Positions 28,306 through 38,164 of a DNA stretch of 57,322 nt are shown one piece after another; position 1 is the stretch's first letter; each line of letters begins with the position of its first letter. The translations under genes and the position numbers were made by a program. The notes below the pieces were generated by a model that searched no databases, was not told the origin of the DNA, and was given only the letters and a program-made list of their open reading frames with translations. Source of the DNA: Phytobacter massiliensis JC163 (GTDB taxonomy: Bacteria; Pseudomonadota; Gammaproteobacteria; Enterobacterales; Enterobacteriaceae); assembly GCF_000321045.1 (NCBI RefSeq), contig NZ_HE578946.1:280315-337636 (forward strand). Reading direction: 5' to 3'.

Positions 28306-29730
28306 GTGGAAAATAACCACCGGTTGTCCGTTGCAGAAAAACTGGGTTTTGGTATGGGCGATGCGGCCTGCGGGATTGTCTATTCTTCCGTGACGATGTT
28401 TCTGACCTGGTTTTATACCGATATTTATGGCCTGTCCGCTGCGGCGGTGGGCGTAATGTTTTTAGTCACCCGTATTTTAGATGCAATAACCGACCCGCTG
28501 ACAGGCATTGTCGCAGACCGGGTAAAAACGCGCTGGGGCCATTTTCGCCCGTGGCTTATCTGGTTTGCGATTCCTTATGCCGTGCTGGCGGTGATGACCT
28601 TTACCACCCCGGAATTCGGCGCCTCGGGCAAATTAATTTACGCCTACATTACCTATACGCTTTTAATGCTTTGCTACACCTTTATCAATATTCCTTACTG
28701 CGCGCTGGGCGGCGTGATTACCCGCGATGAAAAAGACCGCCTTTCAGCACAGGCGTACCGCTTTACTATCTCCTCGCTCGCGGGGCTGCTAGTCTCGGTG
28801 GCGACCCTGTTCCTGGTCGACTGGCTTGGCAAAGAGAATAAACAGTTTGGTTTTCAGGCCACCATGGCAATCATGGGTGTTATTGCGGTGGCGATGCTGG
28901 CGTTTTGCTTTTTCTCAACCCGGGAAAGGGTCCAGCCCGCTATTGATACACAAAGCTCAATTCGTGAAGACCTGCGCTTTTTACTGGCTAATGACCAGTG
29001 GCGTATTGTGGCGGTTATCACCTTCTTTTCCAGCATGGCGGGGGTCATGCGCAGCGCGGCGACGCTCTATTACGCAACCTATTTAATGATGGGCGGCGTT
29101 AATTCCGCTGCCGGTACGGCAATGAAATCCGCATTTGTTTCCACAAGCGTGGTGGGCACAATTATCGGCAGTATTGTCGCGGGCTATCTGGCGAAACGGT
29201 ATCGCGCCGTCTCGTTATTTAAAAATATTAACCTGCTGCTGGTGGCGGTGGGCGTGATTATGTTTTTCGTTCCGCCGACCTGGCTGCCGGTGGTGTTCCC
29301 GCTCTATTTCCTTGTTGGCTTTTTCCATCAAATGTACCAGCCGTTTAAATGGAATATGATGGCGAACTCCGCCGACTACGGCGAATGGAAATTTGGCCGC
29401 CGCAGTACCGGGCTTATCTATTCAGGAAATTTATTCGCGCTAAAAATGGGTATGGCGGTAGCAGGGGCCGTGGTGGGCTTTTCACTGGGGTTATTCGGCT
29501 ATCAGGCCGGCGTGGCGGAGCAGACGCCGCTGGCGACAACCGGCATTATCAGCCTGTTGACGCTCGGGCCTTCTCTCTCGTACCTGCTGCTGTGGTGGCT
29601 GGCCCGCTTCTATAAGCTCGATGATAAAACCATGGAAACCATCCAGCGCGATTTGGCCGCCCGCCAGCAGGCGCACGCCATGGAGCCAGAGTCGGTGCCG
29701 GTGGCTGCCAGCGCTCCCTCTAAAGCCTGA
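28306..29730 (+). CDS. xynT: Xyloside:cation symporter (GPH family)
   Basis: 474 residues with GTG start; AAGAGG lies 8 bp upstream and the nearby ATG 28298 is out of frame. Twelve hydrophobic segments and the GPH motifs (RILDAITDPLTGIVADR, and NSADYGEWKFGRRSTG). It is close to the YagG/XynT group that imports xylo-oligosaccharides or xylosides with a cation. It precedes the GH43 beta-xylosidase by 11 bp, so the two are one operon. Confidence 0.88.
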   Translation: MENNHRLSVAEKLGFGMGDAACGIVYSSVTMFLTWFYTDIYGLSAAAVGVMFLVTRILDAITDPLTGIVADRVKTRWGHFRPWLIWFAIPYAVLAVMTFTTPEFGASGKLIYAYITYTLLMLCYTFINIPYCALGGVITRDEKDRLSAQAYRFTISSLAGLLVSVATLFLVDWLGKENKQFGFQATMAIMGVIAVAMLAFCFFSTRERVQPAIDTQSSIREDLRFLLANDQWRIVAVITFFSSMAGVMRSAATLYYATYLMMGGVNSAAGTAMKSAFVSTSVVGTIIGSIVAGYLAKRYRAVSLFKNINLLLVAVGVIMFFVPPTWLPVVFPLYFLVGFFHQMYQPFKWNMMANSADYGEWKFGRRSTGLIYSGNLFALKMGMAVAGAVVGFSLGLFGYQAGVAEQTPLATTGIISLLTLGPSLSYLLLWWLARFYKLDDKTMETIQRDLAARQQAHAMEPESVPVAASAPSKA

Positions 29731-29741
29731 GGAGAAAAGAG

Positions 29742-31271
29742 ATGAACAGCGAATTTTATCAGAACCCTATTCTCTGCGCCGACTATTCGGACCCGGATAT
29801 CGTTCGTGTCGGTAACGATTTTTTTATGGTGTCGTCCAGCTTTAACCATATGCCGGGGCTGCCTGTTTTGCACTCGACCGATCTGGTGCACTGGCAGATT
29901 ATCAACCATGCCATCCCGGCGTTAAACCTGCCGGGGTATGAATACGTTCAGCCGGGGAAGGGGGTGTGGGCTCCTTCATTACGCGTTCATGATGATCGGT
30001 TCTGGATCTTTTTCAGCACCCCGGACGAAGGCATTTTTATGTGTCACACCGCCGACCCGTGGGGCGAATGGAGCGAGCCCCACTGTGTGGTTGAAGCCAA
30101 GGGCTGGATCGACCCCTGCCCGTTATGGGATGACGACGGTCGCGCCTGGCTGGTGCATGCTTTTGCCCAAAGCCGCAGCGGCATCAAGCATCAGCTCCAG
30201 CTGTTCGAAATGACGCCCGATGGCCGCAGCCTGCTCGGCGAGGGCAAAATCATCTATGACGGTACCTGCGATCTGCCCACCCTGGAAGGGCCGAAGCTCT
30301 ATAAACGGCAGGGCTATTACTATATTTTTGCCCCTGCGGGCGGGGTGGAGTCGGGCTGGCAGTCGGTTCTGCGCGCCCGCACAATGGCCGGGCCGTGGGA
30401 AGTGAAGAACGTGCTTTTTCAGGGGCAAACGGCAATTAATGGCCCTCATCAGGGAGGCTGGGTCGAGCTCGATAACGGTGAGTGCTGGTTTGTCCATTTT
30501 CAGGATGCCCATCTCTATGGCCGCGTGGTTCACCTGCAGCCGATGTGGTGGGGGGATGACGGCTGGCCGCGCATCGGCGAACAGCGCGACGACAGCGGTA
30601 CGGGCCAGCCGGTGCTGCGCTGGCGTCGTCCGGCGGTAGGCGCGGAGCATTACGCAACCTGCCAGCCACAAACCAGCGATGAATTCGCCAGCGGTAAGTA
30701 CGGGCTGCAATGGCAGTGGCAGGCCCGGCCCCGCGCCGACTGGCTGGTGGAGAGCGCATCAGGGCTTAGCCTGCGCTGTACGCCTCTGCCGGTTCGCTAC
30801 GGCGATGGCGTGCTGTACGGCGCGGCGCACCTGCTGCTGCAAAAATTCCCGGCCTTACGCTTTAGCGCGATGACCCGGCTTTCGCTCCAGGCCGAACAGG
30901 ACGGGGATGCTGGCGGGCTGATTATTTATGGCGAACGCTATGCGGCGCTAACGCTGGAAAAGCGGGAAGACGCCTGCTGGCTTGTTTATCTCTACGGCTG
31001 GATGACCGATGCCGGGCATGTTCTGCAGACTCGCCAGCCGCTTGAGCCGCTGCGCGCGTCCACCTGCGCTTTGCGCGTTGAGGTTAAAGAGGGGGGAATC
31101 TGTCATTTTGCCTGGCGCGAAAACGATGAGGGGGAGTGGCGTACCGTGAACCGTCCTTTTGCTGCCGGTAAAGGGAAGTGGGTTGGCGCGAAAGTCGGCC
31201 TCTTTGCCGCCGCGCCTGGCGTCAACGCCGGGGGGGTATGCCGCTTTAGCCACTTTAACGTGGCGGATTAG
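29742..31271 (+). CDS. xynB: GH43 beta-xylosidase
   Basis: 509 residues. Five-bladed propeller of GH43 with the catalytic base in DYSDPDIV (D17), the pKa-modulating Asp in WIDPCPLWDDDGR and the acid Glu in LEGPKLY, followed by a C-terminal beta-sandwich. No signal peptide: it would cleave imported xylobiose or xylosides in the cytoplasm. GGAGA precedes the ATG. Its last 17 bases overlap the 3' end of the convergent gene at 31255. Confidence 0.9.
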   Translation: MNSEFYQNPILCADYSDPDIVRVGNDFFMVSSSFNHMPGLPVLHSTDLVHWQIINHAIPALNLPGYEYVQPGKGVWAPSLRVHDDRFWIFFSTPDEGIFMCHTADPWGEWSEPHCVVEAKGWIDPCPLWDDDGRAWLVHAFAQSRSGIKHQLQLFEMTPDGRSLLGEGKIIYDGTCDLPTLEGPKLYKRQGYYYIFAPAGGVESGWQSVLRARTMAGPWEVKNVLFQGQTAINGPHQGGWVELDNGECWFVHFQDAHLYGRVVHLQPMWWGDDGWPRIGEQRDDSGTGQPVLRWRRPAVGAEHYATCQPQTSDEFASGKYGLQWQWQARPRADWLVESASGLSLRCTPLPVRYGDGVLYGAAHLLLQKFPALRFSAMTRLSLQAEQDGDAGGLIIYGERYAALTLEKREDACWLVYLYGWMTDAGHVLQTRQPLEPLRASTCALRVEVKEGGICHFAWRENDEGEWRTVNRPFAAGKGKWVGAKVGLFAAAPGVNAGGVCRFSHFNVAD

Positions 31272-31725
31272 CCGCAGGGCTGGCAGGAGCGCTCGCCACA
31301 TCCAGGGTGGCGAGATCTTCTTCCAGCGCGACGGTGGTGACGCTGGCGGTGCGAAAGCCCCCCTCGGCCAGCTTGCGGCTGATGCGCAGCGTGGCCACTT
31401 CCCGCGCCAGGATGTGCTGATAATGGGCTTCCAGCCGCGCCATGATTTTATCCCGCAGTTCGGGGTGCTGCTGCGTGATGGCGTTAATCGTCGCGCCGTA
31501 AATTTCTTCTTTCACCTGGTAGGCGTAAATTTCCCGCCGGTTCTGCCATTTCAGCCTGACAAGGGCGGCGGGAATGGAGATAAGCTCATGGGCGATACGC
31601 TGAATGGTGGCGTTTTTTGTCTGGATTAATACGTCAAGATTCTGCTTTAAGATAAATTCATCGCTTTTGTGATTATCTAAAGCTAAATAAACGTTGTTAT
31701 TATCTATCTCCTTCACGTTATTCAT
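31255..31725 (-). CDS. Unknown protein, second gene of a two-gene operon
   Basis: 156 residues from MNNVKEIDNNNVYL, a start which overlaps the stop of the upstream gene by 8 bp (ATGAATAA), so translation is coupled. Soluble, mostly helical and charged (IAHELISIPAALVRLKWQNR, LEAHYQHILAREVATLR), Pro/Ala-rich tail. No recognised domain. Its 3' end overlaps the 3' end of the GH43 gene by 17 bp. Confidence 0.65.
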   Translation of the reverse strand: MNNVKEIDNNNVYLALDNHKSDEFILKQNLDVLIQTKNATIQRIAHELISIPAALVRLKWQNRREIYAYQVKEEIYGATINAITQQHPELRDKIMARLEAHYQHILAREVATLRISRKLAEGGFRTASVTTVALEEDLATLDVASAPASPAANPPR

Positions 31726-32122
31726 CCTCCAGTTTATAAAACAAAGGCCCAGTTTTTTCCCGGGTAATGAGATTAAGCCAAATTTCATTACCGGCATCAT
31801 TAATTTGTTGGGTTTTTTCAGCGATTATTTGACTTAGTGCCTGAGCATCGATTTCGCCCTCGGCCTGCAAATCGTTGAGTAGCCGGGCGAAAGCCTCGAT
31901 TTTAACTACGCGAAATAAACGATCTTTAATATGCCGGTCGCGCTCCTCAAGCAACATATTGCGTGATTGCCCGCCAGGTCTGGCGTTGGCTAATATGTCG
32001 CTGGCATAATCGGAGAGCGATCTTTTTCCCTGAGCTAAATTATTGTCTTTTTCTGCTTCTTCCGGTTTCGTTTCCGCAGCGGAAATGTGAAAGCGAGCCG
32101 GGACCAGATTCTCGGGCAGCAT
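31718..32122 (-). CDS. Unknown protein, first gene of a two-gene operon
   Basis: 134 residues, very rich in charged and polar residues, predicted helical (LLEERDRHIKDRLFRVVKIE, AEGEIDAQALSQIIAEKTQQ). No signal peptide, membrane segment or familiar motif. The stop overlaps the next start by 8 bp. Divergent from the membrane-protein gene at 32226. None of these three genes is in the E. coli K-12 neighbourhood. Confidence 0.62.
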   Translation of the reverse strand: MLPENLVPARFHISAAETKPEEAEKDNNLAQGKRSLSDYASDILANARPGGQSRNMLLEERDRHIKDRLFRVVKIEAFARLLNDLQAEGEIDAQALSQIIAEKTQQINDAGNEIWLNLITREKTGPLFYKLEDE

Positions 32123-32225
32123 TTCTAATATCCTTTAATTTCAACGAGGTAGGAATGATCCAGGCGTGAGTTCCGTTGACAATATCATGGCGCACTTTTA
32201 AAATCAAAAAAAATGGAGCCTGCAC

Positions 32226-32732
32226 ATGAACAGTATTTATTATTCTGTCTTGATTTTATTGCTGTTGACCGGTGGGGTGCTTTTATTGATGCGCGAAAAC
32301 AATAAAAAGCCGCTGGTTGACGAAACCGACACTCCGCCGCAACCAGCCAAACCTTTGTCTAAAGAGGAAGGTGAAGACCATTTTTCGATGCTAATGAACG
32401 TGATTACGCCGGTATGGTACTGGCGGGTTAATCACGAATATATTGACTTTTTACATGCGACAATAAAACGCATGAACATGGCGGAAATTAATAGCGTTCC
32501 AGGCTTATTCGAAGCTCAGCGGCGCTGTAGCGATCTCAATTCTGCCGTGTACAAATATTACGACAATATAAAGAAACGCTGTCTGAACGGTGAAAAGGTG
32601 CTGCACTCCGATCTGGACGTGCTCAATCTGCGACAGTGTTTCCGTGAGTTCAGCATGGAGGCCTATCCTGAACTGGTGGTGCTGGTGTGGCCAGAGTACC
32701 AGCGCCCGCAGGTTGACCCGGCGGAAGTGTAG
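32226..32732 (+). CDS. Small N-terminally anchored membrane protein, unknown
   Basis: 168 residues with one N-terminal membrane helix (YYSVLILLLLTGGVLLLM, residues 5-22) and a soluble helical domain (WYWRVNHEYIDFLHATIKRM, and FEAQRRCSDLNSAVYKYYDN). GGAG lies 8 bp before the ATG. Function unknown; divergent from the two-gene operon at 31255-32122. Confidence 0.65.
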   Translation: MNSIYYSVLILLLLTGGVLLLMRENNKKPLVDETDTPPQPAKPLSKEEGEDHFSMLMNVITPVWYWRVNHEYIDFLHATIKRMNMAEINSVPGLFEAQRRCSDLNSAVYKYYDNIKKRCLNGEKVLHSDLDVLNLRQCFREFSMEAYPELVVLVWPEYQRPQVDPAEV

Positions 32733-32737
32733 GCAGT

Positions 32738-32759
32738 TATGTTGGTTTAGTGTTGCAAA
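32738..32759. repeat. 22-bp motif, copy 1
   Basis: TATGTTGGTTT followed by AGTGTTGCAAA. It matches the motif at 52269-52290 at 20 of 22 bases and contains TGTTG twice at an 11-bp period, the arrangement of OmpR-family half-sites. It lies 56 bp before yqhA. Confidence 0.4.
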
Positions 32760-32775
32760 TTCTTTGCCTGGCTGA

Positions 32776-33309
<534 letters not shown>

Positions 33310-33320
33310 TTTATTAAGCT

Positions 33321-33400
33321 TTGCTGCGCTGCTTACCCGGGCTACGCCCAACAAGTAGCCCGGATAAGGCGTAGCCGCATCCGGGAATACCGGATGCGCC
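33321..33400. repeat. Composite REP (BIME-like) element
   Basis: A pair of opposed REP units (CTTACCCGGGCTACGCC and GTAGCCCGGATAAGGC with GCCGCATCCGGG) between the convergent yqhA and yghZ. Confidence 0.8.
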
Positions 33401-33406
33401 GTTGTG

Positions 33407-34447
33407 TTACTTATCTGATGAAGCCTGCCAGAGGTTCAGTTCGCCGTCTGCCACATGTTTATCAATCTGCGCCAGCTCATCCGCGCTGAAAGAGAGGTTG
33501 GCTAACGCCTTCACATTTTCCTCTAACTGTTCAGGACGGCTTGCGCCGATCAGCACGGAGGTGACGCGTGAATCTTTCAGCAGCCAGCTCAACGCCATCT
33601 GGGCCATTGACTGGCCGCGGGCGGTCGCCATCTCATTGAGCAGCCGCAGGCTATTGAGGTTGGCCTCGGTCAGCATATTTTCAGTCAGTCCGCGCGCTTT
33701 TTTGCCTTCCGTCTCCATACGCGACCCTTGCGGAATACCGTTGAGGTATTTACCGGTCAGCAGACCCTGAGCCAGCGGGGTAAAGGCGATACAGCCAACG
33801 CCGTTCGCTTCCAGCGTATCCAGCAGGCCGGTTTTATCCACCCAGCGGTTGAGCAGATTATAGGACGGCTGGTGGATCAGTAGCGGAACCTTCCATTCAC
33901 GCAGCAGATCGGCCATCGCCTGGCTGCGCTCGGTGGAGTAGGAGGAGATGCCGACGTACAGCGCTTTACCGCTCTGCACCGCCTGCGCCAGCGCCGCCGC
34001 CGTCTCTTCCATCGGGGTGTTTTCATCTACCCGGTGGGAATAGAAAATGTCGACATAGTCCAGCCCCATACGCTTAAGGCTCTGATCCAGACTGGCGAGC
34101 AGATATTTACGCGAGCCGCCGGAGCCATAAGGACCGGGCCACATGTCATAACCTGCTTTGGTGGAGATGATCAGTTCATCACGATAGGCGGCAAAATCTT
34201 CCCGCAGCAGGCGGCCAAAATTTTCCTCGGCGCTGCCCGGCGGCGGCCCGTAGTTGTTAGCGAGGTCAAAATGGGTAATGCCTAAATCAAAAGCGGTACG
34301 CAGCAGCGCGCGCTGTGAATCAAGCGCGTGGCCGTGGCCGAAGCTGTGCCACAGCCCCAGCGACAGTGCAGGCAAGCGCAGGCCGCTTTTACCGCAGTAA
34401 CGATACTGCATGTGCTCATAACGAGCAGGACTGGCGAACCAGGGCAT
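33407..34447 (-). CDS. yghZ: Aldo-keto reductase YghZ (L-glyceraldehyde 3-phosphate reductase)
   Basis: 346 residues, the E. coli length. AKR14-type barrel; catalytic residues visible in FDLANNYGPPPG (Asp, Tyr), ISTKAG (Lys) and FYSHR (His), and the NADPH loop LIGASRPEQLEEN near the end. It reduces L-glyceraldehyde 3-phosphate and methylglyoxal. GGAGA precedes the ATG. Confidence 0.95.
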   Translation of the reverse strand: MPWFASPARYEHMQYRYCGKSGLRLPALSLGLWHSFGHGHALDSQRALLRTAFDLGITHFDLANNYGPPPGSAEENFGRLLREDFAAYRDELIISTKAGYDMWPGPYGSGGSRKYLLASLDQSLKRMGLDYVDIFYSHRVDENTPMEETAAALAQAVQSGKALYVGISSYSTERSQAMADLLREWKVPLLIHQPSYNLLNRWVDKTGLLDTLEANGVGCIAFTPLAQGLLTGKYLNGIPQGSRMETEGKKARGLTENMLTEANLNSLRLLNEMATARGQSMAQMALSWLLKDSRVTSVLIGASRPEQLEENVKALANLSFSADELAQIDKHVADGELNLWQASSDK

Positions 34448-35375
34448 GATGTCTCCTTTCTTATCAATGTAAGTTTGAAACGCTGTTTCTATTTTAACGC
34501 GTCAGCAGCGTCCAACAAGCCACAGATGCCGGACTTGCGTACCGCTTCGCAAAGTCAGGTTAAAATTCGTCAGCGTTAAAGGGTGGATGGTTTATAAGCG
34601 TTATTATTTCAATTGTGGGTTTGCTGTTTCAGCGCATGGCCTTACATAGGGCTTAAATATTGCCCGTGATGCGCAACTTTTCTGAGAAAATTCTGATGTA
34701 GCGGCGCTTAACCCATTAAATATTCTGTAGGATGACACAGCGCGCGCCTATTTCCCCGCTTTCAATGAATATTAAGAGAATGCACGCCATCTCAATTATC
34801 AGGATGTGATAAATGTCACTTTGTTTAGCTGTGCACTGGCCCACAAACCGCGTGCTATCTGGCTTTGTGAGGTGAGATGGGACATGGAAAGCTTGCCTGA
34901 CCTGTCACAATTAGCCACACTAAACTTAACTTTTAGCAGGGTTAAAGTCTATTTTTAAAATACCCTTTAATATATTTTTGAATTTCTTTATGTAGCTTTT
35001 TAAATATGTTTAAATTACATTTGTTATATCGCTTTTATTTGAATGATGCTTAATTTAAGTTCTCTTTGGTAATTTTTATTTAAGATTATTCTGCTTGTTT
35101 TTATAAATTAAAGTGGTTTCGCGTAAGGGCTGCTTTTAAAAAAATTAAAAGGCTGGTTATTAAGCTGTAGTTAACCCATTCTATGACGAGGGTTTAAAAT
35201 TAAATCTATATAAATCATTGTGTTATGGGTGATTTGATGAGTAATTATCTGTCTGGTAATAATCATCTTTTGTACCGTTTGAAGGTCGGCCTCTTTTTTA
35301 CCGGGACGCCGGGCTTACTATAAAAAGGGTTTTTTACGCCGTCTTGAGAAAAACAAAATTTTTACTTTAAAGCAT
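34448..35375. other. AT-rich gene-free stretch upstream of chemoreceptor gene
   Basis: About 930 bp between the start of yghZ and the chemoreceptor promoter. AT-rich, many stops in all frames, no open frame of convincing length and no tRNA-like fold. Contains only short repeats and possible promoters; I see no gene. Confidence 0.6.
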
Positions 35376-35401
35376 ACAAGTTTTCTAAATCCTGCCGATA
35401 A
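35376..35401 (+). promoter_or_regulatory. Sigma-28 (FliA) type promoter of chemoreceptor gene
   Basis: GCCGATAA (35394-35401) equals the FliA -10 consensus. ACAAGTTT (35376-35383) matches the -35 consensus TAAAGTTT at 6 of 8, with 10-bp spacing. This puts the gene in the flagellar regulon. Confidence 0.75.
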
Positions 35402-35412
35402 CGAGGGTAAGT

Positions 35413-35428
35413 CTCACCTTCTGGTGAG
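35413..35428 (+). promoter_or_regulatory. 5' UTR hairpin before chemoreceptor gene
   Basis: CTCACC-TTCT-GGTGAG, a perfect 6-bp stem, lies between the FliA -10 element and the start codon (29 bp before the ATG). Possible RNA stabiliser; no T tract follows. Confidence 0.4.
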
Positions 35429-35456
35429 CCTCTACCTTCACAGTAAGGAAATAATT

Positions 35457-37106
35457 ATGCGTATGCTTCAAAACTTTACTATTCGAATCGTCCTGCTGGT
35501 GATCCTGGGCATTTTTGGCCTGCTGTGGTCCGGCGTCGGTTTGTTTAGTGTTTACTCTCTGTCAAAAGTGGCCGATGGCAATGAGGTTGACCGCCAACTG
35601 GTGACACAGATGACATTACTTAGCCAGGGCAACGATCAGTACTTTCGCTTTGTAACACGCCTGGGGCGTGCGATGGAAACCAAAGCCGCAGGCGGCTCGG
35701 TGGATTTCGCGCCGGTCCAGCAGGCGCTGGATAACATGGCGAAAAAACTTAACGCTTTCAAAGCGGCCTCACCGGGACCGCTTGATCCTGCTATCTCCGG
35801 GCAGATCATCAGTAGCTGGCAGGCGCTGTTGGATCAGGGCGTGACGCCGCAAATGCAGGCGGCTACGCAGGGGTCTGCAGAAGCCTATCGCCAGCAGGCC
35901 AATAACGTAACGCCTGGGCTGAGCCGGGCATTCGGCACCGCGACGGAGCAATTCAACAACGCTGCCAACGATATGCTTGATCACACCCGCGTTATGGTAG
36001 ACAGCCAGACCAGCGTTACCCGGGCGATTATCATTGTGGCGATGGTGCTTGGCCTGCTGATTTTGCTCTTTACCGACCGCTATCTGGTCGCCATGCTGGT
36101 AAAACCGCTGGCCGCTATTCGTGAGCATTTCCGTAAAATCGCGCAGGGGGATTTGAGCCAGCCGATTGATGATTTTGGCCGTAACTGCGTCGGGCAGGTC
36201 GTGCCGTTACTGCGCGCCATGCAGGACAGCCTGCGCGAAGCCGTAAGCTCGATTCGCAACGGCAGCGAAAATATCTGGCGCGGAGCGAGCGAAATATCCA
36301 GCGGTAATAACGATCTCTCTTCCCGTACCGAAGAACAGGCGGCGGCGCTTGAGCAAACCGCGGCCAGTATGGAGCAGTTAACGGCCACGGTGAAACATAA
36401 CGCCGATAACGCAAGCCAGGCGAGCGAGCTGGCGGATGTGGCCTCGTCCACCGCCAGTAAAGGCGGGGCGCTGGTCGAAGAGGTGATTAGCACCATGGCC
36501 GGTATCTCTGAAAGCTCGAAGAAAATTGCCGAGATAACCACGGTCATCAATAGCATCGCTTTCCAGACCAATATCCTCGCGCTCAACGCGGCGGTTGAAG
36601 CGGCACGCGCGGGTGAACAGGGGCGTGGCTTTGCGGTAGTGGCAGGCGAGGTGCGTAACCTTGCCAGCCGCAGCGCCGGAGCGGCAAAAGAGATCGAAAC
36701 GCTGATTGCTGATTCGGTAACCCGGGTGGAGAAAGGCGCACGGCTGGTCAACGATACCGGTACCACGATGGAAGGTATTCTGCGCGCGGTAACCGAAGTG
36801 ACCACCATCATGAAGCAGATCGCGTCCGCGTCCGCCGAGCAGAGCAAAGGTATTTCGCAGGTGGGCGTGGCTATTACGCAGATGGACAATGTTACCCAGC
36901 AGAACGCCTCGCTGGTGGAAGAGGTTTCCGCCGCGGCCGCCGCGCTGGAGCGCCAGACCGAAGAGCTACAGCGTTCGGTTCAGCAGTTCCGCCTGACAAA
37001 TGACGATCGGCCGCAGCTCGTGACGCCTGCGCCGCTGAAATCGCCAACGCTGCGCACCCCTGCCAAAAAAGCGGTTGCCGCAACGGATGAGTGGGTTTCA
37101 TTCTGA
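35457..37106 (+). CDS. Methyl-accepting chemotaxis protein
   Basis: 549 residues from ATG 35457 (AAGGAA 8 bp upstream); an upstream ATG in frame has no ribosome site. Membrane helix 1 at about 8-32, a four-helix periplasmic ligand domain of Tar type, helix 2 at about 190-212, HAMP, then the methylated coiled coil with the signalling hairpin tip [20 protein letters not shown] near residue 366. The C-terminus ends EWVSF, a variant of the xWxxF pentapeptide that tethers CheR/CheB. The ligand is unknown. Transcribed from a sigma-28 promoter. Confidence 0.93.
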   Translation: MRMLQNFTIRIVLLVILGIFGLLWSGVGLFSVYSLSKVADGNEVDRQLVTQMTLLSQGNDQYFRFVTRLGRAMETKAAGGSVDFAPVQQALDNMAKKLNAFKAASPGPLDPAISGQIISSWQALLDQGVTPQMQAATQGSAEAYRQQANNVTPGLSRAFGTATEQFNNAANDMLDHTRVMVDSQTSVTRAIIIVAMVLGLLILLFTDRYLVAMLVKPLAAIREHFRKIAQGDLSQPIDDFGRNCVGQVVPLLRAMQDSLREAVSSIRNGSENIWRGASEISSGNNDLSSRTEEQAAALEQTAASMEQLTATVKHNADNASQASELADVASSTASKGGALVEEVISTMAGISESSKKIAEITTVINSIAFQTNILALNAAVEAARAGEQGRGFAVVAGEVRNLASRSAGAAKEIETLIADSVTRVEKGARLVNDTGTTMEGILRAVTEVTTIMKQIASASAEQSKGISQVGVAITQMDNVTQQNASLVEEVSAAAAALERQTEELQRSVQQFRLTNDDRPQLVTPAPLKSPTLRTPAKKAVAATDEWVSF

Positions 37107-37190
37107 TAAACACAGCCGCCAAAAGCCACGCCTGAGACGTGGCTTGAGGTCGTTGACAAACCCGGGAGTGGCGAAAGAGCAGCACAATCA

Positions 37191-37265
37191 CGGTAGCCCG
37201 GATAAGGCGTTTCGCCGCATCCGGGAGTCCCGGGTGCGCTGTGCTTACCCGGGCTACGCCGTTCC
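37191..37265. repeat. Composite REP (BIME-like) element
   Basis: GGTAGCCCGGATAAGGCG with CCGCATCCGGGAG, then an opposed unit TACCCGGGCTACGCC, between the chemoreceptor and the FucR-like gene. Confidence 0.8.
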
Positions 37266-37282
37266 ATAAATTCCTGTTGGCT

Positions 37283-38002
37283 TTATGGCTGGCCGGTGGG
37301 GATTCTGGCATCGGTGATCAGCTGCGTCACCTGCGCCAGACTGCCGATTTTCGCCTCGCTCGCCCGGTAGAATTTGCTTTTATCTATCAGCAACAGCGAC
37401 TGGTGCGCCCGGCGTAACAGATGCGCTTTCCAGCTCGCGTTATAGGGGGTGGAGTCCCACATCTCACCGTTTGCATCCACGCCTTCGCAGGAAAAAATAA
37501 ACAGATCGATCTCCAGCGGCTTGAGCTGGGCGGCCAGCGCGGGGTTAACATAGCAGCGGTTTTTGCGCTCCAGCCGCCCGCCGGAGCAGATAAGAGTGAT
37601 ATGCTGGCGACGCGCCATCTCCTGGCAGACCGGTAAGCTGTTGGTAAATACGGTAAGCGGAATATCCGGCAGCTGGCGGGCCAGGTGAAAACAGGTGGAG
37701 CTGGCATCCAGCGCCAGGGTCATGCCTTTCTCAATCCAGTTGAGGGCGTGGCGGGCGATATCGGCTTTATCGGCATAATGGCTTTTGCGCCGCGCATAAA
37801 ATGGCTCGCCGCCATCCTGCTGGGTATGCAACAACCGCGCCCGGCCATGGCGGCGGACGATTTTGCCCTGCGTCTGCAGCGCTTTGAGATCGCGCCTGAT
37901 AGTCTCTTTGCTGACGCCCAGTTCGCTGGCCAGCGCTTCTGTAGTCAGGGTGTCATGGCGCGTAAGTAACTGCAAAAGCGAGTGCTGACGCGTGGTTTTC
38001 AT
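37283..38002 (-). CDS. DeoR-family regulator close to FucR
   Basis: 239 residues from MKTTRQHSLLQLL. Winged helix-turn-helix (LTTEALASELGVSKETIRRD) and a DeoR sugar-sensor domain. Stretches such as KSHYADKADIARHALNWIE, CYVNPALAAQLKPLEIDLFI and LLIDKSKFYRASEAKIG follow the E. coli FucR sequence closely. FucR activates L-fucose genes, but no fucose gene lies nearby here. Either a displaced fucR or a paralogue with a new target. Confidence 0.8.
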   Translation of the reverse strand: MKTTRQHSLLQLLTRHDTLTTEALASELGVSKETIRRDLKALQTQGKIVRRHGRARLLHTQQDGGEPFYARRKSHYADKADIARHALNWIEKGMTLALDASSTCFHLARQLPDIPLTVFTNSLPVCQEMARRQHITLICSGGRLERKNRCYVNPALAAQLKPLEIDLFIFSCEGVDANGEMWDSTPYNASWKAHLLRRAHQSLLLIDKSKFYRASEAKIGSLAQVTQLITDARIPTGQP

Positions 38003-38137
38003 AGGGGCTCCGGCTGGCATGATGGCAGCGAAACTCGCCTGACGTTTTGCAAGGAAACGCGGCGACACATAATCCGCATTCTGACCGCTTATTGCAGGGG
38101 AAGTAAATACGGCGTGGTAAAAACGAAGCCGGGGATA

Positions 38138-38159
38138 ACCCGGGCGCGGCGGCCCGGGT
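38138..38159. terminator. Hairpin after yghU
   Basis: ACCCGGGC pairs with GCCCGGGT, 6 bp after the yghU stop on the minus strand. There is no clean T tract right after it, so its role as a terminator is uncertain. Confidence 0.45.
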
Positions 38160-38164
38160 GAAAA

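Noticed and set aside
35424..35456. Upstream start of the chemoreceptor gene
   Set aside because: It lies in the 5' UTR hairpin and has no ribosome site.
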